Assembly (NCBI GenBank): GCA_037349315.1
Contig: JBAIAC010000033.1
Span: forward strand, 22,958,001-23,022,000
Direction: 5' to 3'
DNA from: Chelydra serpentina
Lineage: Eukaryota; Chordata; Testudines; Chelydridae
DNA: 64,000 nucleotides
Notes under the pieces: model-generated
Told to the model about the DNA's origin: nothing
Database searches by the model: none
The model's input: only the letters and a program-made list of their open reading frames with translations
Program-made: the position numbers and the translations under genes
Shown: piece after piece, positions 32,386 to 43,257 of the stretch
How the letters are laid out: every line of letters begins with the position of its first letter
Position numbering within the stretch: position 1 is the stretch's first letter

Positions 32386-33360
32386 CTCCTGGGGGAATTC
32401 TGCGCCAACAAAATAAAAATTCTGCAACAAAAAATTTAAAATTCTGTGCACAATATTTTCAAATGCTGCAAAATTCTGCATATTTTATTTGTCAAAATAA
32501 CACAATACAATCACGCCAGTTTCAATTAGTTTGTTCATTTATTTCAAAATACCTGTCAACAAGTATGTCTATAACAATACAGACAATAAAAAAGATTCAG
32601 AAAATGTTTTTTAACAAATAGATCCTTACTAGGCATATTAATACAGAACTCTGAGTAATAATTCATTTAAGCTACAATACAGAACCCTATTTCCTGCACC
32701 TTCCAGAAGCAGTTCAAAGGCTGGGGGGAGTCAGGTGAAGCTGAGGGAGAGGAAAATAATTGTTGGGAAGGAGCCTGGGTCTGAACTTGAAGGGTTGTTG
32801 GGTATGGGTGGGAAAAGTATGGAACAGGTTTTTTGGGGGAGCAGGGAAGGACTGTAAGGGAGCTTCCCCCATACAGACCCTGGCTGACCCCTAGCCTCTC
32901 CCATTCAGTCAGGTATATGTGTCCCAGCACCCCCACTCAGACATCCACTCTCCCCATCCCCATGTGGCCCTGCACCCCCTCCCCATCCCCATGTGTCTCT
33001 GTGCCCCCAGACACCCTCTGTCCCTATGTAGCTCTGCACCCCCCATCACCATGTGGCCCTGTACCTTCACTCCCATTCAGCCCCTGCCCTAGTCTGTCCT
33101 CCCCAGCACTCTACACTGTCTGTTTCCCCATAGCTCCTGTCTCCTGACCTGGCCCGCTGCAAAGAAGGCTCTGCAGGCTCTTTCTCTTCCCTATCTGGCT
33201 GGGAGCTGCTGCTGTGTTCTATCACCACAGTGCCCTCTGGTGGGCAAAAGGTGGAACTTCAGCAACTTTTCAGCAGAAGCTTTTTTCTGCACACAAAATT
33301 TAAAATATGTACGGCTCATTAATTATGCATGCACACAGTGGTGCAGAATTCCTCCAAGAG
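32386..33360. mobile_element. TA-flanked inverted-repeat DNA element (975 bp)
   Basis: The left end CTCCTGGGGGAATTCTGCGCC and the right end GGTGCAGAATTCCTCCAAGAG are inverted repeats of about 21 bp. TA occurs on both sides (32384-32385 and 33361-33362), as for Tc1/mariner-type insertion. Just inside each end an AAATTTAAAATTCTG / ACAAAATTTAAAATATG block pairs as well. The interior is AT-rich on the left and has C-rich degenerate CCCCATGTGGCCCTGCACC-like repeats at 32930-33070. No transposase frame is seen. Confidence 0.75.
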
Positions 33361-33508
33361 TACTGGGCATTCAGCTGCTTGAGTTGAACAATGAAATCGA
33401 TGCCTGTGCATATACAATGGCTGCATTGCCCTCTTTGTGGATGCAGTTGATTGCCTGAATAAAGTAGGTGTACAAAATGCAAGGTCAGGGCTGATAACTT
33501 GACCTTGA

Positions 33509-34559
33509 TGTGACGTTGCACTCCATATGTTTTATTGAAATATGTTTATAAGTGTGAATATAATGTAACTGGAATATGCTTTATGCAAAAGGTGTCTTGG
33601 AAGGTATCATTACAAAGCTTATAATCTACTGAGTGTGTTCAGTCTATATGTATGCATGTATCATTCTTGTATCTGAAGCTAGAAATATGGAGTATAACTC
33701 TGAAGTCCTATTGTAATTATGCAAAGTGTGGGCCATTAATGGTGGCTTAGAATCTTGATGGCTTCCATTGACTAGGAAAATTGGTTGTAGATGTCTCTGT
33801 TTACTTGCAAACCTTCCTGGGTACGTGCGGCCCAGCCCTGGAAGAATGGAGGCTGGGGTCTCACAGGACATTTAGAAGGAGGGGTGGGGACCCAGAGAGA
33901 GAAAAAATTCCCGCCTTGTGCCAAAGCTAACAAAGGGGGCTGCAGTCATGAGAACTAACAAGGACTGGGCCCAGAATAGGAAGGAGTCTAGTCTGTGAAA
34001 GAAGTCTATTGGAATATCTCTGGGGTGAGATTTTACCTGTAATCAGTTTCTTAATGTATTAGGCTTAGATTTGCATGTTTTTGCTTTATTTTGCTTGGTG
34101 ACTTACTTTGTGCTGTCTGTTATTACTTGAAATCACTTAAATCCTACTTTTATGCTTAATAAAATCACTTTTGTTTATTAATTAACCCAGAGTAAGTGAT
34201 TAATACCTGGGGGAGCAAACAACTGTGCATATCTCTCTATCAGTGTTATAAAGAGTAGACAATTTAGGAGTGTACCCTGTATAAACTTTATACAGAGGAA
34301 AATGGATTTATTTGAGGTTTGGATCCCATTGGGAACTGGGTGTCTGGGTGTTGGAGATAGGTGACCTGCTGAGCAGTTTTTGGTTAAAGTCTGCAGCTTT
34401 GGGGGCATGGACCAGACCTGGGTCTGTGTTGCAGAAGGCTAGAGTGTCTGGCTCAACAGGGCAGGGAAGTCCCAAGGTGGCAGGGAAAACGGGCTCAGAG
34501 GTAATTCCAGCACGTCGGGTGACAGTCCCAAGAGGGTCTCTGTGACCAAACCTGTCACA
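33509..34559 (+). mobile_element. Solo LTR (1051 bp), TGTGAC...GTCACA termini
   Basis: It starts TGTGACGTTGCACTCC and ends AAACCTGTCACA, with terminal TGTGAC/GTCACA inverted repeats. A perfect 5-bp duplication CTTGA flanks it (33504-33508 and 34560-34564). AATAAAATCAC near 34158 is a good polyadenylation signal. No internal coding region adjoins it, so it is a solo LTR. The superfamily is not determined. Confidence 0.82.
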
Positions 34560-34564
34560 CTTGA

Positions 34565-36732
34565 GTGTCAAAAATATCATATATTTTGTATTGTATTGCA
34601 GTAGCCTCCAAAGGCCTCAGCAAGTCCCCTGTTTTACTAGACACTATGGACACACATAAAAAAAGTAAAAGTAAAAAAGACAGCATTTGTCCCAAAATGC
34701 CTGCCATCTAAACATGTGACAAGAGACAATAGGTTGAGAAAAACAGACAGGAAGGACAATAACGTTAGAAGAACAAGTTTTTGAAAATAACTTTATAAAG
34801 GACCTCTGTCTATCCCTTGATCTAGGTTCTTAAACTGCTTCCACCATCATAGTATCTGAGAGCCTCATTAGCTTTTAAATATCAAAATAATCATAACTTT
34901 CTCTCTTTCTTTCCCCATACTAGGAGTGAATAGATTCTTTGAATTATTTAGAGAAGGGGTTAGCTTTTTTGTTTTGCTTTAAATTAAGCACATTTTGAGA
35001 GAGATATAAATAAAGAAATGAATCTTGCCTTTTAGTTCTGAAAGTGATATGGTCTGGGGTCATTTTTCTTTCTTGTGATATTGAATTCCACAGCCTCCAT
35101 CCAGATCCTGAGAAAGTTCTGTCTCATGTGCTCATGGGTCAACAAATTCATTTTTCATTTATTGGTCAGGAGTTTCATTTTTCCAATGGGATTTAAATGT
35201 TGTGGGAAGTCAGAGCGAGGAGGCTTTGGGGCAAAATTTTCAAAAGTGTGCAAGGGACCTCTGAGTCCCATTGAAAACTAATAGCACTAGACATCAAAGT
35301 CACTTAAACACTATTGAAAAATTTGCCCTTGGTCTTACAATAATTATGTCTACTATTCCAAAAGAATTATGTACGGACAATATTGTTCTGTAGTAATAGT
35401 GCACCCGCAAACATGTATCTACAGATATTAAGCTGGAGCTATGGGCTGGCAGAAGTGATATGTAACATTGGTGCATGAGCAAGATTCACATCTTTGGGTA
35501 GAATTGTGATTCAAAATTATTATAGTATAGCACAAAAGCAGTGACTGTAAATGTACAATGTGAACTATTATAATCTTGCAGTACTACAATCTTATTTTTT
35601 TTAATGGGACCATGGGGCATGACAGGGTTCCTCCCCCCACCCCATATTCTAGTCTGAATTATTTTCCCCTACATTTAATCTGCTAAATTTCATTGCTCAT
35701 TTGTTTGTTTTCCCCTATACAGATGTAAAAGGTGGTGCAGAATGCTGATATTACACTAACTTTAATATCTACCCTTAAGCTGCACTATTGTGAAATCTAG
35801 TGGGTGCTGTTTAAGCACATTTTTTACAAGTAGACATGTATTTATGGAATGAGAAAGTGTTTTTATAAAAATATTACCTAATAGCTGGGGTAGTTCAAGT
35901 TAATAAATCTGGAGTTACCCCTTCAGAATCAGCAATCGGCTTTTTGGATTCTATTTTAATTCAAGGTTTTCATTAGCAGGTATAAAATGCTGCCGGGTTT
36001 ATTGGCCTCTCAGCAGAGGGATTTTTGTGTATAATAAGCGGGTTGTAATCTTTTCTCGTATTCTGATTTTGGTTCTTTTTTTCTAAATATTAATAGCAAA
36101 ACAAGTTTATAGCACCTCATGAACTTGAGGCCTGATCCAAACCCCATTGAAATCCGTTGAAAAACTCCATTTTGCTTCAGCGAGCTTTGGATAACGCCAT
36201 TCTTTGGGGCATAAAAAAATGCAGACTTCTTGTGACCTCTCACTACTGCATCCTTAAATCTGGATAAATAGAAAATAAATCTTAGCAATGGATCTACGAT
36301 TAAAAGAAAACAAAACAAAAACCCCAAAGACCCAAAATACTGTACTATAGAGGACATAGACTGGCAGGATGTACTACAAGTAATAGTAAAATGTGAAAAA
36401 TATGACGAACCAGATCAACTGCTACTAAAGCTACATCTAGACTAGCGATTGAACATGTGTCCATGTGCATGGCTGTGCCATAACCCTCCTATTGTCCACA
36501 TCTAAACCCCATGAGCATGTGCCTGAAGGTGAGTAGAGGACAAGTAAACTAGCATGCCTGCGTGGTGTGGATAAGTACCAGTGTGTGGTGTGGCCAGGGA
36601 TAAGAGGCTTGTACTAGGTTTTGAGTTTCAATAGTCCTCTACCCCCATTCCCACAGTGCACTGACCTTTTTCTTCCTGAGCCTTACCCAATCTATAAAGG
36701 TCTCTGTCCGCCTGTTTTCATTGGTAGTAGTG
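34565..36732. other. AT-rich intergenic interval
   Basis: No gene is recognised. It includes the small palindromic repeat at 35229-35328 listed separately. The 115-codon minus frame at 36010-36357 has no motif. Confidence 0.4.
35229..35328. repeat. Small inverted-repeat element
   Basis: GGGCAAAATTTTCAAAAGTG at the left pairs with ATTGAAAAATTTGCCC at the right. It is a diverged relative of the TTTTCAAAAGTG palindromic class at 20445-20602. Confidence 0.55.
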
Positions 36733-37480
36733 TAGAGTTGTTAGGCATCCGGTTTTTGTCCAGAATGCCCGGTCAAAAAGGGACCCTGGCAGCTCCAGCC
36801 AGCACCGCCGACCGGGCTGTTAAAAGTCTGGTCATTGGGGCAGCAGGGACCCGGGGCTAAGGCAGGCTCCCTACCTGCCCTCCCGGAAGCAGCCGCCAAG
36901 TCTCTGCAGCCCCTAGCGCTGGGATGGCCAGAGAATGGGAGGTTCCATGTACTACCCCCCGCCCCGAATTCTGGCTCTGCAGCTCCTATTGACTGAGAAC
37001 CACGACCAATGGGAGCTGCGGGGGGGGGGCCCGCGCCTGCGGGCACAAAGGTAGTGTGCACTGTGCAGAGCCGCCTGGCCACACCTCCGCCTAGAGGCTG
37101 CAGGGACCTGGCAACTACTTCCTTGGAGCCACAGTAAGCACTGCCGGGACCCCATACACCCACCCCGTACCCCAGCCCCCTGACCCAGCCTGGAGTCCCC
37201 TCCTCTGCCCCAAACCCCTCATCCCCGGCCCTACCCCCAACCGGAGCCCTCACTCCTCTGTGGCTCAGCCCAGAGTTCCTTCCTGCACCCCAAGCCCCTC
37301 ATCCCCAGCCCCACCCCAGAGCCCATACCCCCTCTTTCACCCCAACCCCCTTTCCCGGTGAAAGTGAGTGAGGGTGGGGAAGAGTGAGTGATGGGTGGGG
37401 GGAATGGAGCGAGAAGGGGCAGGGCCTCGGAGAAGGGCGGGGTGTTCGGTTTTGTGTGATTTGAAAGTTGGCAACTCTAC
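36733..37480. mobile_element. GC-rich hAT-like element (TAGAGTTG termini)
   Basis: The left end TAGAGTTGTTA and the right end TTGGCAACTCTA are inverted. The flanks TAGTAGTG (36725-36732) and CAGTAGTG match 7 of 8; the right flank overlaps the element end by one base, so the boundary is good to 1-2 bp. The interior is GC-rich (CCCCGCCC, CCAGCCCCACCCC) and gives several long but motif-free frames such as 36741-37253 on the minus strand. There is no transposase. A 10-G run is present near 37020. Confidence 0.7.
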
Positions 37481-37488
37481 AGTAGTGA

Positions 37489-40400
37489 GCTGTGCTGACC
37501 GCATCAGAACAGCTTTCTGTTGCAGTCTTTTGATCAATACAAGCGAACATGGCTCCTGTTCCAAGAGCCATCACCAGGTCCCCCCTCCACCTGCAGCTAC
37601 TGTGGTTAGAGTACTCTGTCCTTCATGAGTTTGCCTGGAACAGCAAGAACATTCACCTGTGCAGAAAAGTTTCAGAGAGGCTACAGTAGCTGTCTTTGAC
37701 ATATCAGAAAGTTCTACCCAGAGTGTCTTCCACCTAGCAACACTGCGTAACCATCTGCCCCGTGATCAGGAGCAGAACCACATCCTCATCCCAATGCTCC
37801 ACCCAGTTTGGCAGGGGGAAATATGATCAGGAACTGCCATCCCCAGATGTTTGAAGGCGGGAGACAGTACCAACCCCCCACCCCTAGCGAAGCGATTCCT
37901 AGAAGGCCTCCCTGTGATGCACAGAATCCGAGGATAACACCCTGAAATGGTAGAGATAATGATGCGTAACGAGCAGTGGTGTGGGTGTGGGTATACACGT
38001 GTACACAGCATTATGCCCATGTCCAGCACAGCATATGTGGACACTTGGCACAGTATTGGGAACATGCATAAGCATGTACTGGTTCAGCAACCACGTATGC
38101 CTGCCAGTGTAGGAACTAAGGATATAATTTATAATTTGGTCAAAAATGCATGACAGAATCCAAAATTGATAGGAGGGATCTAAAATGTATTACAAATCAA
38201 CTGGGTGAATATACTGTAAATGAGAGATACAAAATTATTAACATTTGCATGAAACTTCTTAGCCAAGTATATTCACACCTTTTACAAAACAAGTTATTTA
38301 TAAAAGAATAAAAATTTCTTTCAGTGTTTGACTGAAACGTTGCATCCTGAATGCTGATTCCACAGCTGCTCTAAAATTCATCTAAATTGACTTTTTCATC
38401 AGATTTTCTTCTGCATATAAAAAGACACTTTTTGAAGACATTTTATCTTTAATATGAGACCCAATGGAGAAATTGAACAGCTATAAATAGGAATCCTAGG
38501 ATGATGATGATACCTGTGACTTAAGGGTCAAAATATCATAGAAGGAAGGCTTGAAACGTTCACATCTTGGCAAGGTAACGTCTCGTCACTTTTATAAAGA
38601 TAGTCCCAAGAAGGGCAACTTGGGGGTAAGGAAGGAGGCCAATGATGAAAGCAATTCATCCTCTGTCTCAGTCTCCAACTTCAAACAACTCCATGCTTTT
38701 ATAACCTGTGAAAATTGGGAGTGCTACTTACACTCAAACCTTTTCATCTGGCAATGATTATTTTTTGAGGTACTTTATAGCAATTCTGAGTTTTATTAAA
38801 AAGACAGAAGACAGTCATTTCTAAAGAGGAAATCGCAATAAAACATGTACATCTCCTGTTTTATGTAACATAGGCCTATTTTACTACCTTGTGTTTTCTT
38901 TCTTTTTTGTCCCCATTATAATTACAATTAGTAGTAACTGGGGTTTAACCAAAGCTGAACCTTCTTGCAGTTGCAGACAAACAAGAATTTTCAATCATGT
39001 TGCAGAATGGTTTTTCTTAGGCTGGGCAAAATAATATACAAGACCAGCATCAAGACTCTTCATAATAATAATAGAAAAGAGCGATTACCTTATTCCACAG
39101 GTGTCCTGTCACTATAAATGTACTGCAAAGGTCTCTGTTTCCAGACAGTTTTGCCTTTGTATTTGGTATCATAAGATTATACAGAACAGCTACTATCAAT
39201 GCTGTGCTCGTATAAGCTTAGCAAAAGCATTAAGCAATTAAGCTTGGTTGAATAAGGCATCCAAGGTTCATGAGGTTCCAGAAGTTCCCCTGTAGACTTC
39301 CCCTTTGTTGCAAACTTTATGCATAGCCCTTTGGTTTGTAACAGAGAGGCAGAATATTAATAATAATCAATAATAAACCTTGCCCACACCATGTTACTGG
39401 TTGAGCCATCGAAATCAAAATCACGTAGCTATGGGAACTGCTGAGACACCATGAGCTCGCTAGGAACAGGGTCCCTTTCCTGATCTTTCTGAGTAGATTG
39501 ATGCTGCACTTGTTCAAGTTAGTGAAAAGAAATGAGAAAATATATTTTCTTGAGCGTGTCTGGAATTCATTGAACAGCATAATACTGCGAGCTGCATTTG
39601 TGTGGTTGGTCTTTTCTTCCAAAAGTGTCAGGAGTATGGAGCGATCCTCAGGCTGAATCACCGGAAGAGAAGGGAGGAGAGGAAAAGTGTTTACAATCAA
39701 ATATATACAGTATGACTTGTTCAAGTTTCCGGAATCCAAAAATATTTTGTTGATGCTTACATTTTCTTCCCTGTTGAGTTTCATTACATATTCATGAGGT
39801 TCCTGGATCTGACTAATATGAAGAACATTTTATTTACATGGAAAACAATAAGTTCTCTCAGCTCAGCTGAAAATGCCAGTGCTGACAATTATTCTGCTTC
39901 TCTAGAGTTTGGTGCAAAATTATTTTTATAGGGAGAAATCTTCATCCCTGTCCTTATTTCAGGCAGGACTGTTAAAACAGCTCCGGAGGTTAAGCTTTTT
40001 ATGGCTGTGATGCAGTCTACAAACGCCACACTGGGCAGGAAAGGGATAATGAGCTGCTATGAAGTCAGCCCTGCCCTGCCACACCTGCAGTAGGTGTCAG
40101 GCTTGGAGGGAGGAGTTACAAGGGAAGAGCACAGGTCAGTTGGGGCTCTTTGGGAAGAAAAGCTGATCTCTTGCTGTCACTCAGTGAGATGCTTGGCTGG
40201 GAACTGCTTGAGAGACTCCTGCCTGTCGGAGCCTCTCTGAGGGAAGGTAGGTCTGACACTTGACTATCTTTTGATTTGCAGCCAGTGACTTGGCTGTGGA
40301 GACATGTGACTAAAGGTGCTAATCAGCCAATCTCTCCCCCCACCCTTTTTTTATTTCTTTACACCTGAGCAAAGACTCAGTAGTGGTTTGTCCCAAGCCT

Positions 40401-41537
40401 AAAAGTGACCCGGCTCATGTTGGCCTTTACTTAAAAAAAAAAAATCTCATGATGATCACAATCTTGCCAGTTATCAACCTGCTGGAATGGAGCCGAAAGA
40501 GTCTCTGCACCCCTGCGCCAGGCTAACTCCTGGGAGCTGGGGAATGCTGGCCAATCAGCACCCCTCCCCCCAAGCTGGCCAGTAGGTGCCAGAGACTCCC
40601 AGGGGGACAAGCCAACTATATCCCTTGGCGAGTGTCTCCCTCCCTTGCTGCTGGGACTGCCACCCTTTCACCACCTGCCCCATCAATTTCCCGCAGCCGC
40701 TGATGTGGTGGTGGCGGCATATGTAGTTATCTCAATAATTGTATTCACATTATTACTGTTTTTACCCTTTTAGCATGTCATTAAGAAAAACACTAATAAG
40801 TACCATAAAAAAATCATCAAAGGCTTTCAAATATATGGTCCTGATGATGCAAACACTTATACACGGGCTTAACTTTAAATATGTGAGGAGTCAAATTGAC
40901 TTCAATTACAAGTTTTGATTTTTTTTTCTGATTGACTTCAGAAAAAGTCAAGCATGTACATTAGTATTTGCTGCATCGGGGCCTCTGTTACTTATTTGCT
41001 TTTGTTCCCCTTTTGTACTCTTGCATCTAGAAAGTTAAATTACCTTTTTTTTTCCCCTACAGATTCAGATAGTTAATAAGATATAATGGCCTCAGCCATC
41101 CCAGGCCCCATCCTTGCAAACACAAATGCACATGAGGAACTGTAAAACATGTGAATGGTCCCACTGGGACAATATTGAAGGAAGTGACTGTGGAATTTGG
41201 GCCTGTGTGTGGGTGTCGTAAGTTCTTCTATTTCACCTCTTCACTCTGCGGTGTAGTTTCCTCTTCAAGTCTCATATTCCCCAGCTATGCTAGTTCTTTC
41301 AAGGCTGTAGGTACTAAACCAACAACAGCCTCTAAAGGTTTTAGAAGGGAGATGCATGATCAGCCTCCTTATATTATTGCAGTATTTATTTGTATCATAT
41401 AATGTTTTGATAGCAAACTTCCCCATAGTTTTTGTTTTTTTAAATAAAGGTTTTGGTTTTTTTCTTTCTCTCTTTTGTATCATAGTTTTCCTTAGCCTCT
41501 TTGGGATTTCCTTGGGCGTTTTTTCTTATATAATATT
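37489..41537. other. AT-rich intergenic interval
   Basis: No host gene is recognised. The 155-codon minus frame at 39317-39784 has no known motif, no good codon signature and no splice context; I treat it as chance. A possible old palindromic repeat lies near 40850-40970. Confidence 0.4.
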
Positions 41538-41949
41538 TAGGGCTGTAAATTGCACTGTTAATAATAGAATATCATTCATTTAAATATTTTTGGATGTTTT
41601 CTACATTTTCAAATATATTGATTTCAACTACAACACAGAATATAAAGTGTACAGTGCTCACTTTATAGTATTATTTTTATTTCAAATATTTGCACTGTAA
41701 AAAACAAAAGAAGTAATATTTTTCAATTCACCTAATACAAGTACTGTAATGCAATCTCTTTATCATGAAAGTCATAGAATTATGTAAAAGAATAACTGCA
41801 TTCAAAAATAAAACAATGTAAAACTTTAGAGTCCACTCAGTTCTACTTCAGACAATCACTCAGACAAAACAAGTTTGGTTACAATTTGCAGGAGATAATG
41901 CTGCCCACTTCTTGCTTACAATGTCACCTGAAAGTGAGAACAGGCGTTC

Positions 41950-42390
41950 TCATGGCACTGTGGTAGCCGGCGTTGCAAAATATTTACGTGCCAGATGTGC
42001 TAAAGATTCATATGTCCCTTCATGCTTCAACCACCATTCCAGAGGACATGCTTCCATGCTGACGATGGGTTCTGCTCGATAATGATCCAAAGCAGAGCGG
42101 ACCGACGCATGTTCATTTTCATCATCTGAGTCAGATCCCACCAGCGGAAGGTTGATTTTCTTTTTTGATGGTTCAGGTTCTGTAGTTTCCATGTTGGAGT
42201 GTTGCTCTTTTAAGACTTCTGAAAGCATGCTCCACACCTCGTCCCTCTCAGATTTTGGATGGCACTTCAGATTCTTAAACCTTGGATCGAGAGCTGTAGG
42301 TATTTTTAGAAATCTCACATTGGTACCTTCTTTGCATTTTGTCAAATCTGCTAAGAAAGTGTTCTTAAAACGAATGTGCTGAGTCATCAT
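41950..42390 (-). pseudogene. hAT transposase C-terminal fragment, copy 2
   Basis: A 146-codon minus-strand frame with IRFKNTFLADLTKCKEG, TALDPRFKNLKCHPKSERDE, an acidic SDSDDENEH stretch and the start of hATC (ACPLEWWLKHEGTYESLAHL). It joins the central segment and hATC in one frame, so it is better preserved than copy 1. It lacks all upstream catalytic residues. The product would be inactive as a transposase but retains part of the dimerisation domain. Confidence 0.82.
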
Positions 42391-42491
42391 CCGAGACTGC
42401 TATAACATGAAATACATGTCAGAATGCAGATATAACAGAGTGGGGGACATACAATTCTCCCCCAAGGAGTTCAGTCACAAATTTAATCAAT

Positions 42492-42734
42492 TTGTTATTT
42501 TTTTTAATGAGCATCATCTGTATGGAAGCATGTCCTCTGGAAGGGTGGCCAAAGCATGAAGGGGCATACGAATGTTTAGCGTATCTGGCATGTAAATACC
42601 TTGCAATGCCGGCTACAAAAGTGCCATGCCAATGCCTGTTCTCACTTTCTGGTAACATTATAAATAAGAAGCAGGCAGCAGTATCTCCCATAAATGTAAA
42701 CAAACTTGTTTGTCAGAAGCCTGATTTAAACTGA
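42492..42734 (+). pseudogene. hATC domain fragment, right arm, copy 2
   Basis: An 80-codon plus-strand frame. From about residue 11 it gives MEACPLEGWPKHEGAYECLA, then KYLAMPATKVP, CLFSLSGN and VNKLV, the hATC signature. It is the inverted partner of the 41950-42390 hATC. The end is altered by the 42713-42835 insertion. Confidence 0.75.
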
Positions 42735-42835
42735 AATTAGAGCATCCACCCAGCCTTTTGTCCTGGCTAACTGTATCAGTTTAAATTCATCCTTTAAGTG
42801 ATCCTGGTGCCACATTCCAGTGTAGACAAGCCCTT
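42713..42835. mobile_element. Small insertion within palindromic hAT copy 2
   Basis: Copy 1 reads directly from ACTTGTTT into CTTAGTGATTGCCTGAAC. Copy 2 has about 120 bp between the equivalent ACTTGTTTGTC and CTTAGAGATTGGCTGAAC. The inserted end AGTGTAGACAAGCCCTTA resembles the GTCTACAC-type MITE termini seen elsewhere. A clean duplication is not evident. Confidence 0.5.
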
Positions 42836-43257
42836 AGAGATTGGCTGAACAAGAAGTAGGACCGAGTGGACTTGAAGTCTCTAAAGTTTTAAATTGTTTT
42901 ATATTTGAGTGCAGTTATGTAACCAAAAAAATCTACATTTGTAAGTTACACTGTCACAATAAAGAGATTGTACTACAATACTTGTATGAGGTGAATTGAA
43001 AACTACTATTTATTTTATCAATTTTTTCCAGTGTAAATATTTGAAATAAAAAATATTAAGTGAGCGCTGTACACTTTGCATTCTGTGTTGTAATAGAAAT
43101 CCAATATATTTGAAAATGTAGAGAAACATCCAAAATATTTAATACATTTCAATTGGTATTCTATTGTTTAACAGTGCAATTAATTTTTAAAATTGTGATT
43201 AATTGTTTTTAGTTAATTGGGACTTAACTGTGATTAATCAACAGCCCTAATAATATT

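Larger units (their letters stand above)
41538..43249. mobile_element. Palindromic non-autonomous hAT transposon, copy 2
   Basis: It starts TAGGGCTGTAAATTGC and ends TTAATCAACAGCCCTA. A perfect 8-bp duplication ATAATATT flanks it (41530-41537 and 43250-43257). The plan is that of 183-1829: left arm (41538 to about 42066) and right arm (about 42513-43249) are inverted copies of the transposase 3' end, and about 450 bp of minus-strand transposase sequence lies between them. The junction next to the right-arm hATC start is in the same place as in copy 1. The right arm carries an extra insertion of about 120 bp (42713-42835). Confidence 0.9.

Noticed and set aside
36741..37253. 170-codon minus-strand frame
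   Set aside because: Falls inside the GC-rich element 36733-37480; no domain and low complexity.
39317..39784. 155-codon minus-strand open frame as a gene
   Set aside because: No domain, no repeat homology seen, AT-rich chance composition and no splice or promoter context. A frame of this length is expected by chance in 64 kb.
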